Origin: Alphaproteobacteria bacterium
Lineage (GTDB): Bacteria; Pseudomonadota; Alphaproteobacteria; DSM-16000; Inquilinaceae
Assembly (NCBI GenBank): GCA_028277405.1
Contig: JANQGH010000069.1
Coordinates: forward strand, 1 to 64,000
Length of the DNA stretch: 64,000 bases
Reading direction: 5' to 3'
The stretch's first letter is position 1. Each line of letters starts with the position of its first letter. Made by a program: the position numbers and the translations under genes. Below, one piece after another: positions 15,867 to 23,949 of this stretch. The notes beneath the pieces were generated by a model. The model had not been told where the DNA came from, searched no databases, and was given only the letters and a program-made list of their open reading frames with translations.

Positions 15867-17411
15867 ATGCCCTTCGCCGGCCCCCCGTTGGACTATTCCG
15901 TCGATATCCAAAACCTTTTGGACGTGGGTTTGAGCCGACACCCTGATCAAACGGCGTTGGTCTCCGCCGAGATGCAATGGACCTGGCGTGAGCTTGACAC
16001 GGTCGCCAACCGCCTGGGCGCGCAATGGCTCACCATGGGGCTCAAGCCCGGCGACCGGGTCGCCTCGCTGATGCCCAACCGGACGGCGCTGCTGATCTAT
16101 TACCTCGCCTGCTTCAAGACCGGGCTGGTGGCGGTGCCGTTGAACTATCGCTACATGAACCGGCAAATCGACTATGCGATCGGGGTCAGCGGCGCCTCGA
16201 TGCTGCTGGCGCATGCGGAACGCGAAGCCGATTGGCTGGCCAGCGAACAGGCCGGCCGCATGCGCCACGGGGTCGTCACCTATGGCGGGCCGGCGGGATC
16301 GGGCCTGCGCTACGAGGACCTGATCGCGGACGGCCCGACCGAACTGGATCTCGCTCGACGCGATCCGTCCGAGCCCGCGGCCATCTTCTTTACGTCGGGC
16401 AGTACCGGCCAGCCCAAAGGCGTCGTTCATACCGTCGACAGTTTGGGCTGGATGTTCGCCTGCGCGGCCGAGGCGTTTGAGCTGACAGCGGACGATATCG
16501 TCCTGCCGGGCTCTTCGATATCGCATTTGGGCAGCTTCATGTGGGCGCATGCGGGGCTGGGCAAGGGTGTCAAGGTCGTGGTCGCGCGCAGCTTCGAAGG
16601 CGACGAAATCCTGCCCCTTCTGCGCAGCCAGCGGCCGACGGTGCTGTGCATGATCCCTGCAGCGCTGATGCGTCTTGTGCGCGACCATGGCGCCACGCGG
16701 GAGGATTTCGCCTCGATCCGGTTGTGCCGCTGCGGGTCCGACAAGGTGCCCGCCGAGTTGGAGGTCGAGTTCGAGGCACTGACCGGCCACGCCATCGACG
16801 AGGGCTACGGCATGAGCGAGGTGGGCCTGGCGACGCTCAACCCACCATCCGGCCGCATCAAGCTTGGCTCCGTCGGGGTGCCGACACCCGGCTTCGAAAT
16901 GTCCGTGCGCGACGATGACGGCGTCGAGGTGCCCGTCGACACGCCCGGCAAGCTGTTCATGAAGAGCCGCACCTTGGCCGCCGGCTATTGGGACAATCCC
17001 GAGGAAACGGCCGCAACGTTCCAGGATGGCTGGATCGACAGCGGCGACATGATGCGGGTCGACGCCGACGGCTATCTGTGGTTTTGCGGCCGCAAGAAGC
17101 AGATCATCGTGCATGACGGGTCGAACATCTACCCGCAGGAAGTAGAGGACGCCCTGCTGGAGCATCCGGCAATCGGCAATGCCGGGGTGGTCGGGGTGCT
17201 CGATCTGCTGCATGGCGAGATCGTGCGGGCCTATCTGTCGCTGAGAGACGACGTGGAACAACCGCTGGATCAGGAGATCATCGATTTCGCGCGCGCGCGC
17301 ATCGGCTACAAGGCGCCCGAACAGGTCGCGTTCCTGGACCAGATGCCGCTGAACCCGACCGGCAAGATCGACCGTGTGCTGTTGAAGACCATGGCTGCCG
17401 AGCGGCACTGA
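15867..17411 (+). CDS. AMP-dependent acyl-CoA synthetase/ligase (solitary copy)
   Basis: A 514-residue class I adenylate-forming enzyme that activates a carboxylic acid with ATP and transfers it to CoA. The P-loop motif FFTSGSTGQPKG is near residue 174, the A5-like motif is GYGMSEVGLATL, the aspartate motif is WIDSGDMM, and the hinge/A8 motif is CGRKKQIIVHDGSN. The C-terminal catalytic lysine lies in NPTGKIDR. It is related to the three-gene ligase cluster at 52864-57664 but lies 37 kb away. The substrate is probably a fatty or aromatic acid. The adjacent minus-strand GrlR-like gene gives no clue. Confidence 0.9.
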   Translation: MPFAGPPLDYSVDIQNLLDVGLSRHPDQTALVSAEMQWTWRELDTVANRLGAQWLTMGLKPGDRVASLMPNRTALLIYYLACFKTGLVAVPLNYRYMNRQIDYAIGVSGASMLLAHAEREADWLASEQAGRMRHGVVTYGGPAGSGLRYEDLIADGPTELDLARRDPSEPAAIFFTSGSTGQPKGVVHTVDSLGWMFACAAEAFELTADDIVLPGSSISHLGSFMWAHAGLGKGVKVVVARSFEGDEILPLLRSQRPTVLCMIPAALMRLVRDHGATREDFASIRLCRCGSDKVPAELEVEFEALTGHAIDEGYGMSEVGLATLNPPSGRIKLGSVGVPTPGFEMSVRDDDGVEVPVDTPGKLFMKSRTLAAGYWDNPEETAATFQDGWIDSGDMMRVDADGYLWFCGRKKQIIVHDGSNIYPQEVEDALLEHPAIGNAGVVGVLDLLHGEIVRAYLSLRDDVEQPLDQEIIDFARARIGYKAPEQVAFLDQMPLNPTGKIDRVLLKTMAAERH

Positions 17412-17462
17412 CACCGTTGCGAAAACGATGGCCGCCGGCCGAACGACGCCCCCCGATCGTGG

Positions 17463-17804
17463 CTATTCGCCCGGGATACCCATCCGCTTTGTGATGCGGA
17501 TCTGAAGGTCGAACTGAGGCTTGTCCGGCCGCCGGATGATGCCCTCGATCGTGTCGCCAACGAGGCGGCCCTTGATCTCGGTCGTAAAGCGCTCGCTCGC
17601 CGAACCGAACTGCGTGCGGGGCGGTCCATAATAGTGGACATTCAAAGTGGCCGACATCTGATCGCCATCGAGCTGATAGCTGCCGACAGAATAGTGCCGG
17701 TTGTCGCCACCGATGACCCGGCGCTTTTCGATCACGAAGATGCCCCGGTTTTCCCAGCCGAACGGGCCGTAGACCTCGGCCGTCCAGACGCCGCTTAACG
17801 GCAT
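17463..17804 (-). CDS. GrlR-like small beta-barrel protein
   Basis: A 113-residue protein with the GrlR superfamily layout: GVWTAEVYGPFGWENRGIFVIE, then the GG-D turn in IGGDNRHYSVGSY and the strand MSATLNVHYY. A later ITKRMGI lies close to the end. GrlR was described as a regulator of type III secretion in enteropathogens, but related domains occur widely in soil and marine bacteria without such systems, and none is visible here. Function is therefore unknown. The gene is monocistronic, divergent from ppk2. Confidence 0.6.
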   Translation of the reverse strand: MPLSGVWTAEVYGPFGWENRGIFVIEKRRVIGGDNRHYSVGSYQLDGDQMSATLNVHYYGPPRTQFGSASERFTTEIKGRLVGDTIEGIIRRPDKPQFDLQIRITKRMGIPGE

Positions 17805-17930
17805 CGCACACGCTCCCCCGCGTTTGACAGGACCGCAACACTATCATCCTGGGTACCGATTGCCTATGATCGTCAGGCGGGGCGTGGCGCGCGGCTGCCC
17901 CGCCGCTGGATAGCTTCGGGGAGGGGCACC

Positions 17931-18803
17931 ATGGCGAAAAAGTCAGGCTCCAAGACGGCGGAGTTGCGGCTGGTCGAGCCCGGCGCATCGCTGCCGAAGA
18001 CGGGCGATGAAACCAGCAAGAAAAAGAAGAAGATCAAGGCCGAGATCTATGAGCGTGAACTGGCCCGGCTACAGGTAGAACTGGTCAAGCTGCAGGCCTG
18101 GATCAAGCATAAGGCCTTGCGCGTCGTCGTCATTTTCGAGGGCCGCGATGCTGCCGGCAAGGGTGGCGTGATCAAGCGCATCACCGAAAGCCTGAACCCC
18201 CGCTACTGCCGCATCGTGGCTCTTGGCACACCGACGGAGCGCGAAAAGACGCAGTGGTACTTCCAGCGCTACGTCGCGCACCTGCCGGCCGCCGGCGAGA
18301 TGGTCCTGTTCGACCGGTCCTGGTACAACCGCGCGGGCGTCGAGCGCGTGATGGGCTTTTGTACCGACGAGGAATACAACGAGTTCATGCGCACCTGTCC
18401 GGAGTTCGAGCGCATGCTGATCCGGTCGGGCATCGTCCTGATCAAGTACTGGTTTTCAGTCAGCGACGACGAGCAGGAACGTCGCTTCGAAGGCCGCATC
18501 ACGGACCCGACCAAGCGCTGGAAACTGTCGCCGATGGACCTGGAATCGCGCAAGCGCTGGGTCGAATACTCACGGGCCAAGGACGCCATGTTCGCCCACA
18601 CCGACACCAAACAGTCGCCCTGGTACGTGGTGCAGGCGGACATCAAGAAGCATGCGCGGCTGAACTGCATCAGCCATTTGCTGAGCATGATCCCTTATCA
18701 GGATCTGACCCCTGCAGCGATCGAACTGCCGCCGCGCCAGGACGCCGGCGGCTATGTGCGCCCGCCGATGAGCGACCAGACCTTCGTGCCGGAAATCTAT
18801 TAG
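17931..18803 (+). CDS. ppk2: Polyphosphate kinase 2 (class I)
   Basis: A 290-residue one-domain PPK2, which uses polyphosphate to phosphorylate nucleoside diphosphates (class I). Walker A is FEGRDAAGKGG (about residues 70-79), Walker B is VLFDRSWYNRAGVERVMG with Asp128, and the lid has RRFEGRITDPTKRWKLS. A basic, Lys-rich N-terminal tail of about 35 residues precedes the domain. A strong GGGGAGGGG ribosome site precedes the ATG. Its last four bases overlap the convergent end of a nucleotide cyclase gene. It probably balances ATP/GTP pools or consumes polyphosphate in stress. Confidence 0.93.
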   Translation: MAKKSGSKTAELRLVEPGASLPKTGDETSKKKKKIKAEIYERELARLQVELVKLQAWIKHKALRVVVIFEGRDAAGKGGVIKRITESLNPRYCRIVALGTPTEREKTQWYFQRYVAHLPAAGEMVLFDRSWYNRAGVERVMGFCTDEEYNEFMRTCPEFERMLIRSGIVLIKYWFSVSDDEQERRFEGRITDPTKRWKLSPMDLESRKRWVEYSRAKDAMFAHTDTKQSPWYVVQADIKKHARLNCISHLLSMIPYQDLTPAAIELPPRQDAGGYVRPPMSDQTFVPEIY

Positions 18804-20203
18804 GCGGTCTCGGCCATCACGATCAGGTCGAGGGGGCGGTTGACGCCCGCGACCTTCCTGGCCTGCAAGACCCGAGGCGTCTGGCCTGGTTCATAGCCCT
18901 CGCCGATCGCGATCTCGTAGCTTTCCCGCGTCGTCAACGCCGCCACCCGCTCGGCCTTGTTGTGCTTTTCCAGCTTGGCCGCGAGGTTGGCCGCCTCGCC
19001 GATGACCGTGTACTCCAGCCTGCCGCCGCCGCCCAACGTCGCGAACACCACCTGCCCCGCCGCCATGGAGCCGTTGACGGAGAGCTTGACGCCCAAACCC
19101 TCCCGATCCACTTCGCTGCGCCAGGCCTCCGCCGCCGCCATGATCGCGTCCAAGGCGCGCAGCGCATCGGCCGCCGCCGTCTTGGACGGCGCGACCGCGC
19201 CGAACGTGACCATCACGCCGTCGCCCAGGAACTTGTCGATAACGCCGTTGTTGGCCTGGATGATCGGGACGATCCGCTGATGAAACCCGACCAGAGTGGT
19301 CACCACCTCGCGCGGCTGTCGGCCGCTGGAAAACCGCGTGAAGCCGCGAATATCGATCATGACGATCGCGGCGTCGCGCTCTTCGGCCCGCCCTTCTTCG
19401 ACAACATCCTCCGACGAGGTGACGGCCTCGGCAACGCCCGCCGACAAGAAGCGCTTCATGTCCTCGCTGGCGGTCTGCTCACGCACCGCGATCACCAGCG
19501 TGCGCCGCGCCTGCCAGATGGCGAAGGTCAGGATCGCCGTGACGACCAGGATCGTGGCGATCTTGTCGAACTCCGCACCCAGGAGGATGGCGTTGTCGGT
19601 CATATACTCGATGAAGTTGCGGGTTATGGCATCGGGTCCTGACACTTCGGCCGCATAGAGCACCATGCCGAGCCAGCCGAGCGCGGCGAAGACCCCAATC
19701 GACAGGATAAAGCGATGGTCGAAGCGCAGTGCCCTTAGCGCAATGAAGATGAAGATGTAGGTGAAGGTCGGCGCCTTCAGATAGAACGCCGCCGGCTGGT
19801 GGTACTGCACATGAAACGACCAGATCAGGCCCATCAGCATGATCACGTCGGCCAGCATCGAAGCGACCAGCAGCCAGCCCGGCATGATCCCGCGATAGGT
19901 CAGCGCAAGGCGGATCACGGTGAACAGGAAATAGGCCGCCAGGAAGACCGGCACGGGTTCCAACTCCATCGCGTCGGCCGGGCGCGGCGCGATGGAATAG
20001 AGCGTCCCGAACATGACCACGAGCGCAAGCTGAACCCAGCCGATCAGCCGCTCGCCAGCCTCCTCCCGCTGGCGCAAGACCCCCAGCACGCGCGTCGGCA
20101 GGCGCCTGTCCGCGTCCGTCGCGCCCAAATGGGTGAACAGGCTTCGTGGTAGAAACGACAAGACCCGCATGGGCCGCGACCCCGTGTACTGGTCGGTCGA
20201 CAT
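18800..20203 (-). CDS. Membrane-bound class III adenylate/guanylate cyclase
   Basis: A 467-residue protein with five or six transmembrane helices in the N-terminal half (about residues 57-230) and a cytoplasmic class III cyclase domain (about 275-440). The metal-binding aspartates are in AIVMIDIRGFTRFSS (Asp284) and DKFLGDGVMV (Asp328). The transition-state region is YTVIGEAANLAAKLE. It makes a cyclic nucleotide, most likely cAMP by analogy with this subgroup, under control of an unknown membrane signal. A HAMP domain is not obvious. It overlaps ppk2 tail to tail by four bases. Confidence 0.88.
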   Translation of the reverse strand: MSTDQYTGSRPMRVLSFLPRSLFTHLGATDADRRLPTRVLGVLRQREEAGERLIGWVQLALVVMFGTLYSIAPRPADAMELEPVPVFLAAYFLFTVIRLALTYRGIMPGWLLVASMLADVIMLMGLIWSFHVQYHQPAAFYLKAPTFTYIFIFIALRALRFDHRFILSIGVFAALGWLGMVLYAAEVSGPDAITRNFIEYMTDNAILLGAEFDKIATILVVTAILTFAIWQARRTLVIAVREQTASEDMKRFLSAGVAEAVTSSEDVVEEGRAEERDAAIVMIDIRGFTRFSSGRQPREVVTTLVGFHQRIVPIIQANNGVIDKFLGDGVMVTFGAVAPSKTAAADALRALDAIMAAAEAWRSEVDREGLGVKLSVNGSMAAGQVVFATLGGGGRLEYTVIGEAANLAAKLEKHNKAERVAALTTRESYEIAIGEGYEPGQTPRVLQARKVAGVNRPLDLIVMAETA

Positions 20204-20508
20204 CCGCTGGCTCGCTGTTAAACAAACATCCAGGTCGACCTGAGTTCGGTCGACGATTCTAGTACGATTCCGTCAAAACGGCGATCTGCTTTGATTTTGG
20301 CGTGTGCAACGCCGGCTTCAAATAACCGTTCGATAAACTTCCAGTCAGTGTTCGTTGTCGGCCGATCGCCTTAAACACCGAGCGGGAAGCTGTCTCACGT
20401 CTGTCCAGGGAACCGGTCCGAACCTCACGCCCGTTCATTGGAACGTGTTCTCGTTTGATCGGTTACGGGCGGCGGACCAACCTTCTCATCGCACGGCGCC
20501 TCGCCTAA
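20204..20508. other. Non-coding interval upstream of the cyclase
   Basis: About 300 bases between the cyclase start and the MITE-like element. I see no credible gene, no strong dyad and no clear sigma-70 pair. It should hold the cyclase promoter on the minus strand. Confidence 0.5.
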
Positions 20509-20770
20509 TACCAAGGATCGATGATAATGACCCATGTGATGGCGGCCAAATCGGTTCACGGCAAGGCGCGTCGCGCAGCGCGATGCTTTAGCATCGGGCA
20601 AGCGGCGCAACACAGCCGTGAAGCGATTTGGCCCCACCGAAGGCCGCGTTGTCTTGTCCGCTGCCTGCGTTGCGCGCCGCTTGTGGTATGTCCACACCAC
20701 GGCGCGCCGCGCGCCTGACCAGCGAACAAGACAACGCAGTCACATGGGTCATTATCATCGATCCTTGGTA
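20509..20770. mobile_element. MITE-like palindromic element with 31-bp perfect terminal inverted repeats
   Basis: The outer arms at 20509-20539 and 20740-20770 are perfect inverted repeats of 31 bases beginning TACCAAGGATCG. They are flanked on both sides by TAA, consistent with a 3-bp target duplication. Nested inside are a 19-base imperfect inverted repeat (20544-20562 with 20615-20633) around the hairpin CGATGC-TTTA-GCATCG (20581-20596), and an 18-base pair of arms (20646-20663 with 20720-20737, one mismatch) around a GC-rich hairpin with loop TATGT. There is no transposase, so this looks like a non-autonomous MITE or a structured repeat. It ends 12 bases before the TauE gene. Confidence 0.75.
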
Positions 20771-20782
20771 TAACTTCGCCTC

Positions 20783-21550
20783 ATGCCCGATCTGATTCTG
20801 ATCCTGGCGGTTGTCGGGACTTTCCTCATCGCCGGAACGGTTAAGGGCGTGATCGGCATGGGCCTGCCCTCGGTCGCCCTGGCTCTACTGACCCTGACAG
20901 TCGATCTGACCAGCGCCATGGCCTTGATGCTGGTGCCGTCGCTGGTCACCAATATCTGGCAGGCGGCGGTCGGCGGTCATGGCATCGCGATCCTGCGGCG
21001 CATCTGGCCGTTCCTCATGACCGCCTTTGTGACGGTCTGGCTCGGCGCCGCGGCACTCACCCGGGTGGACCTCGCCTTGCTGACCGCCCTGTTGGGCGTG
21101 CTGCTGGCATCCTATGCCCTTGTCAGTTTGGCGGGCTGGCGTGTGTCGATCAGCCGGCACAATGAGGAATGGGTCGGTGCCCTGGTGGGCATCGTGAACG
21201 GCACGGTGACCGGCATGACCGGGGCCTTCGTCATGCCGTCGATCCTGTACCTGCAGGCCATCGGGCTGGCCAAGGACGCGCTGATCCAAGCCATGGGGCT
21301 GGTCTTCTCGATCTCGACGGTCGCGCTGGCGATCGCCTTGCAGGGCAACGGCCTGCTCACGGCCGATCTCGGCGTCCTGTCCCTGGCGGCCCTGGTTCCG
21401 GCCTTGATCGGCATGGCCGCCGGCCAGCGCATTCGGCGTCAACTGTCGGAGGCAAGATTTCGGCGTGTGTTCTTCGTCGGCCTGCTGCTGCTGGGGCTGT
21501 TCATCATCGTCGGCGCGGTCGGCGATATCGGTGCCGTGTCAGAGGGTTGA
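20783..21550 (+). CDS. Sulfite exporter TauE/SafE family membrane protein
   Basis: A 255-residue membrane protein with eight or so hydrophobic helices arranged as two repeats. The N-terminal GTVKGVIGMGLPSVALALL and the second-half GIVNGTVTGMTGAFVMPSILY are the TauE/SafE repeat motifs. The family exports sulfite, sulfoacetate or related organic anions. Its ATG has no obvious ribosome site and begins only 12 bases after the end of the MITE-like element, so that element may supply or disturb its promoter. No sulfur-metabolism genes are adjacent. Confidence 0.85.
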   Translation: MPDLILILAVVGTFLIAGTVKGVIGMGLPSVALALLTLTVDLTSAMALMLVPSLVTNIWQAAVGGHGIAILRRIWPFLMTAFVTVWLGAAALTRVDLALLTALLGVLLASYALVSLAGWRVSISRHNEEWVGALVGIVNGTVTGMTGAFVMPSILYLQAIGLAKDALIQAMGLVFSISTVALAIALQGNGLLTADLGVLSLAALVPALIGMAAGQRIRRQLSEARFRRVFFVGLLLLGLFIIVGAVGDIGAVSEG

Positions 21551-21868
21551 TCCTCGCACGGACACGGCTCGTTCTTGAGAACTTCCGATCAACAGGCGGT
21601 TGACAAACTCAAGTATTCACCCCACTTAAATATTATATGGTTAGTTTGAAACACTTTGAAATAAACCGTGACAAGCGTTGAAATCTAATCAAGTTAAAAA
21701 GTATATTATATGTGTATTTCAGTTACCGGCGAGTTACGCCAGTTGCCGGAGCATCACCTCCGACTGCCGCAGGAACATGCGGTCAACCCATAGTCTTGAC
21801 CCAATCGTGCGGCACGTGGCTCGCCGGGTTTTTGTCGGCCAGCCTTCCAAGGCCGTTGACGCCTTTTG
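21551..21868. other. A+T-rich non-coding interval
   Basis: The interval between the TauE gene and the convergent dioxygenase gene. Bases 21605-21725 are strikingly A+T-rich compared with both sides, with several runs of A and T. A TTGACA lies at 21600-21605 but no good -10 follows at the right distance. Short open frames here do not look like protein. It may be a remnant of inserted DNA or an RNA gene; I cannot tell. Confidence 0.4.
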
Positions 21869-22762
21869 CTACACTCGGGCCAAAACCACATCGAACGCGA
21901 CCTCCGCGAAGGGATTGGGCAAGCCGATCTCGGCGGCGCGGTCCGGGTCATCGACCATATCGAAGTCCCGGATCAGGCTCTCCTTCACCCCGAACACCGC
22001 GTCTGAATGGAGATAGGGGTCGTCGCGCACGAAGATGTGGGTGGTGACGGTTTCACAACCTTCGGCGCTGACAATGTAGTGCAGGTGCGCGGGCCGGAAC
22101 GGATGGCGGCCCATCGCCATCAGCAGCTTGCCCACGGGTCCGTCGGTCGGCACCGGGTAGAATTGCGGTTTCTGCGTGCGGAACCAATAGCGTCCTTCGT
22201 CATCGGCACGAAAGATGCCCCGCAAATTCATCGCCGGCTGAATGCCCGGCTGCTGCACGTCGTAGAAGCCGTCGGCGTTCGACTGCCAGACATCCAGCTT
22301 GGCGCCCGGGATCGCATTGCCGTCGCTGTCCAGCACCCGCCCGCTAACGAAACAGGGTGTGCCCTTGCCGTCCTTCGAGATGTTGCCGCCGAGCGCGTGG
22401 ACCGGCGCGCCCTCGACATGAAACGGGCCGAGAACGGTGTTCTCCGTCGCCCCGGACGGCCGTCGGTGATTGATCGCATCGACCAGCATGGACACGCCCA
22501 GCGTGTCGGACATCAAGATCCATTCCTGGCGCTTGTCGTCGCATTTCTGGCCGGTCTTGGTCAGAAAGTCGATGGCCAGCGCCCATTCCTGCTGGGTCGG
22601 TTCCACCTCTTTGATCACCGCATGCAGATGGCGGATGACCGAAGTCATGACCTCGGCCAGGCGCTCGTCCTGGCAGTTTTCCAATCGGGCCAGAACGGCG
22701 TCGACCGAGGTCTCCTCGGTCAGAAAGGAGTAGGTCCCGCCCGCGGGCGTTTCGCCTGACAT
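21869..22762 (-). CDS. Intradiol ring-cleavage dioxygenase (catechol/hydroxyquinol 1,2-dioxygenase type)
   Basis: A 297-residue non-haem Fe(III) enzyme that opens catechol-like rings between the hydroxyls. It has the N-terminal helical dimerisation domain (about 20-105) and the catalytic beta-sandwich. The four iron ligands can be placed: Tyr167 in ADGFYDVQ, Tyr202 in QFYPVPTDGP, and His226 and His228 in RPAHLHY. The length and helical domain fit catechol or hydroxyquinol dioxygenase rather than protocatechuate dioxygenase. ATG 22762 has GGGAGG seven bases upstream; the longer frame to 22870 is rejected. It is divergent from a TRAP-type binding protein; no other catabolic genes are adjacent. 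Confidence 0.9.
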   Translation of the reverse strand: MSGETPAGGTYSFLTEETSVDAVLARLENCQDERLAEVMTSVIRHLHAVIKEVEPTQQEWALAIDFLTKTGQKCDDKRQEWILMSDTLGVSMLVDAINHRRPSGATENTVLGPFHVEGAPVHALGGNISKDGKGTPCFVSGRVLDSDGNAIPGAKLDVWQSNADGFYDVQQPGIQPAMNLRGIFRADDEGRYWFRTQKPQFYPVPTDGPVGKLLMAMGRHPFRPAHLHYIVSAEGCETVTTHIFVRDDPYLHSDAVFGVKESLIRDFDMVDDPDRAAEIGLPNPFAEVAFDVVLARV

Positions 22763-22948
22763 CTGTCTTCCTCCCTGCTGCGTGGGCCGGCAATTCTGGG
22801 TCACGAATGATGCGGTGGTGCCAGCCGGCACGCAAGGTGATCGGCGCCGGTCCAGCGCGGAATACTTCAAGGCGCCGAAGTCATACCCATAGCCGGACCC
22901 GATCCCCTATCTTCGTTCCGCCCTTCGACATCGGAGCCGCCGAACCTC

Positions 22949-23899
22949 TTGCCTGAACTCGAACGTCAGCAGTTGCGCATCGGCGGCTATCAAGGCCCCC
23001 GGTCGGTCCACACCAGAGGGCTCGGCGTCTTTACGTCCGAGCTGACGGCGTCGATGGGCGATAGCCTGGCGCTCTCCGTGGAACCCGACATCACCACACA
23101 AGGACAGCGCGCCGCGGATCTCTGGTCGATGGTCGCCGGCGACGAGCTGGATATCTGCTATTTCTCCGCCAGCTATCTGGCCGATCAGGTACCGGATCTC
23201 GGCCTGCTCGACCTGCCGTTCGAAATCGCCGACCGGGCCCAGGCCTATGCCGTTTTGGACGGCCCGGTTGGCCGATACCTGGCGGACAGTGTGGCGGCGA
23301 CAACGCCGTATCGCGTGCTCGGTTTCTGGGACAATGGCTTTCGCAACCTTTCCAACCGGCTGCGACCGATCATCGAACCGAAGGACTGCGCGGGGCTGCG
23401 TCTGCGGACCCTGGACAACGCGTTTCACCAACAGGTGTTTCGCGCGCTGGGTTTCGAGCCCCAGGTCCTGGACGTGCGCGACCTGCTTCCCGCCGTGGCC
23501 GGGGGCCGGATCGACGCCCAGGAAAACCCGCTGACCAACACCGTCAATTTCGGCATTGCCGAGCATCATCCGTTCGTCACGATCTCGCGCCACTTCTTCG
23601 GCACCGCCCTGCTGCTGGCGAACCGCGAACGGTTCGACGACTGGTCCCCTGCCCTGCGCCAAGCGGTCAAGCAGGCCGCTGAAGCGGCCACGGCCGCTCA
23701 GCGCCGGTTTGCCCGAGATGAGGATGCGGCTTGCCTGGAAGCGCTGCGCGCGCGCGGCAGTCGGGTGATCGTGCTGTCGAAACAGCAGCGCGACCACTTT
23801 CGGCACGCCGTCAGCGGAGTTGTCGAGGCCCAGTGCCGTCTTTTTGCGCCCAATCTCTTGGCCCAGGTGCGACGGCGGCAATCGGTCGCTTCAGCGTAG
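22949..23899 (+). CDS. TRAP transporter DctP-like solute-binding protein lacking a signal peptide
   Basis: A 316-residue protein matching the DctP family: VAGDELDICYFSASYLADQVP, then LDLPFEI, the hinge GLRLRTLDNAFHQQVFRALG and RIDAQENPLTN, which contains the substrate-carboxylate region. The expected Sec signal at the N-terminus is missing. The best start is TTG 22949, and the open frame upstream carries no ATG or hydrophobic stretch. No DctQ or DctM membrane subunits are nearby. It may be a truncated gene, a cytoplasmic binding protein, or a protein with an unrecognised start. It is divergent from the dioxygenase gene, so an aromatic ligand is possible. Confidence 0.75.
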   Translation: MPELERQQLRIGGYQGPRSVHTRGLGVFTSELTASMGDSLALSVEPDITTQGQRAADLWSMVAGDELDICYFSASYLADQVPDLGLLDLPFEIADRAQAYAVLDGPVGRYLADSVAATTPYRVLGFWDNGFRNLSNRLRPIIEPKDCAGLRLRTLDNAFHQQVFRALGFEPQVLDVRDLLPAVAGGRIDAQENPLTNTVNFGIAEHHPFVTISRHFFGTALLLANRERFDDWSPALRQAVKQAAEAATAAQRRFARDEDAACLEALRARGSRVIVLSKQQRDHFRHAVSGVVEAQCRLFAPNLLAQVRRRQSVASA

Positions 23900-23949
23900 C
23901 TCCGTATCGACACGTCAAAGCGGCACCGGCTGCAGTGAACCACGTCCCT

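Noticed and set aside
15609..17414. 600-codon minus-strand open frame under the acyl-CoA ligase
   Set aside because: An antisense shadow of a G+C-rich gene; the plus strand carries all adenylate-forming motifs.
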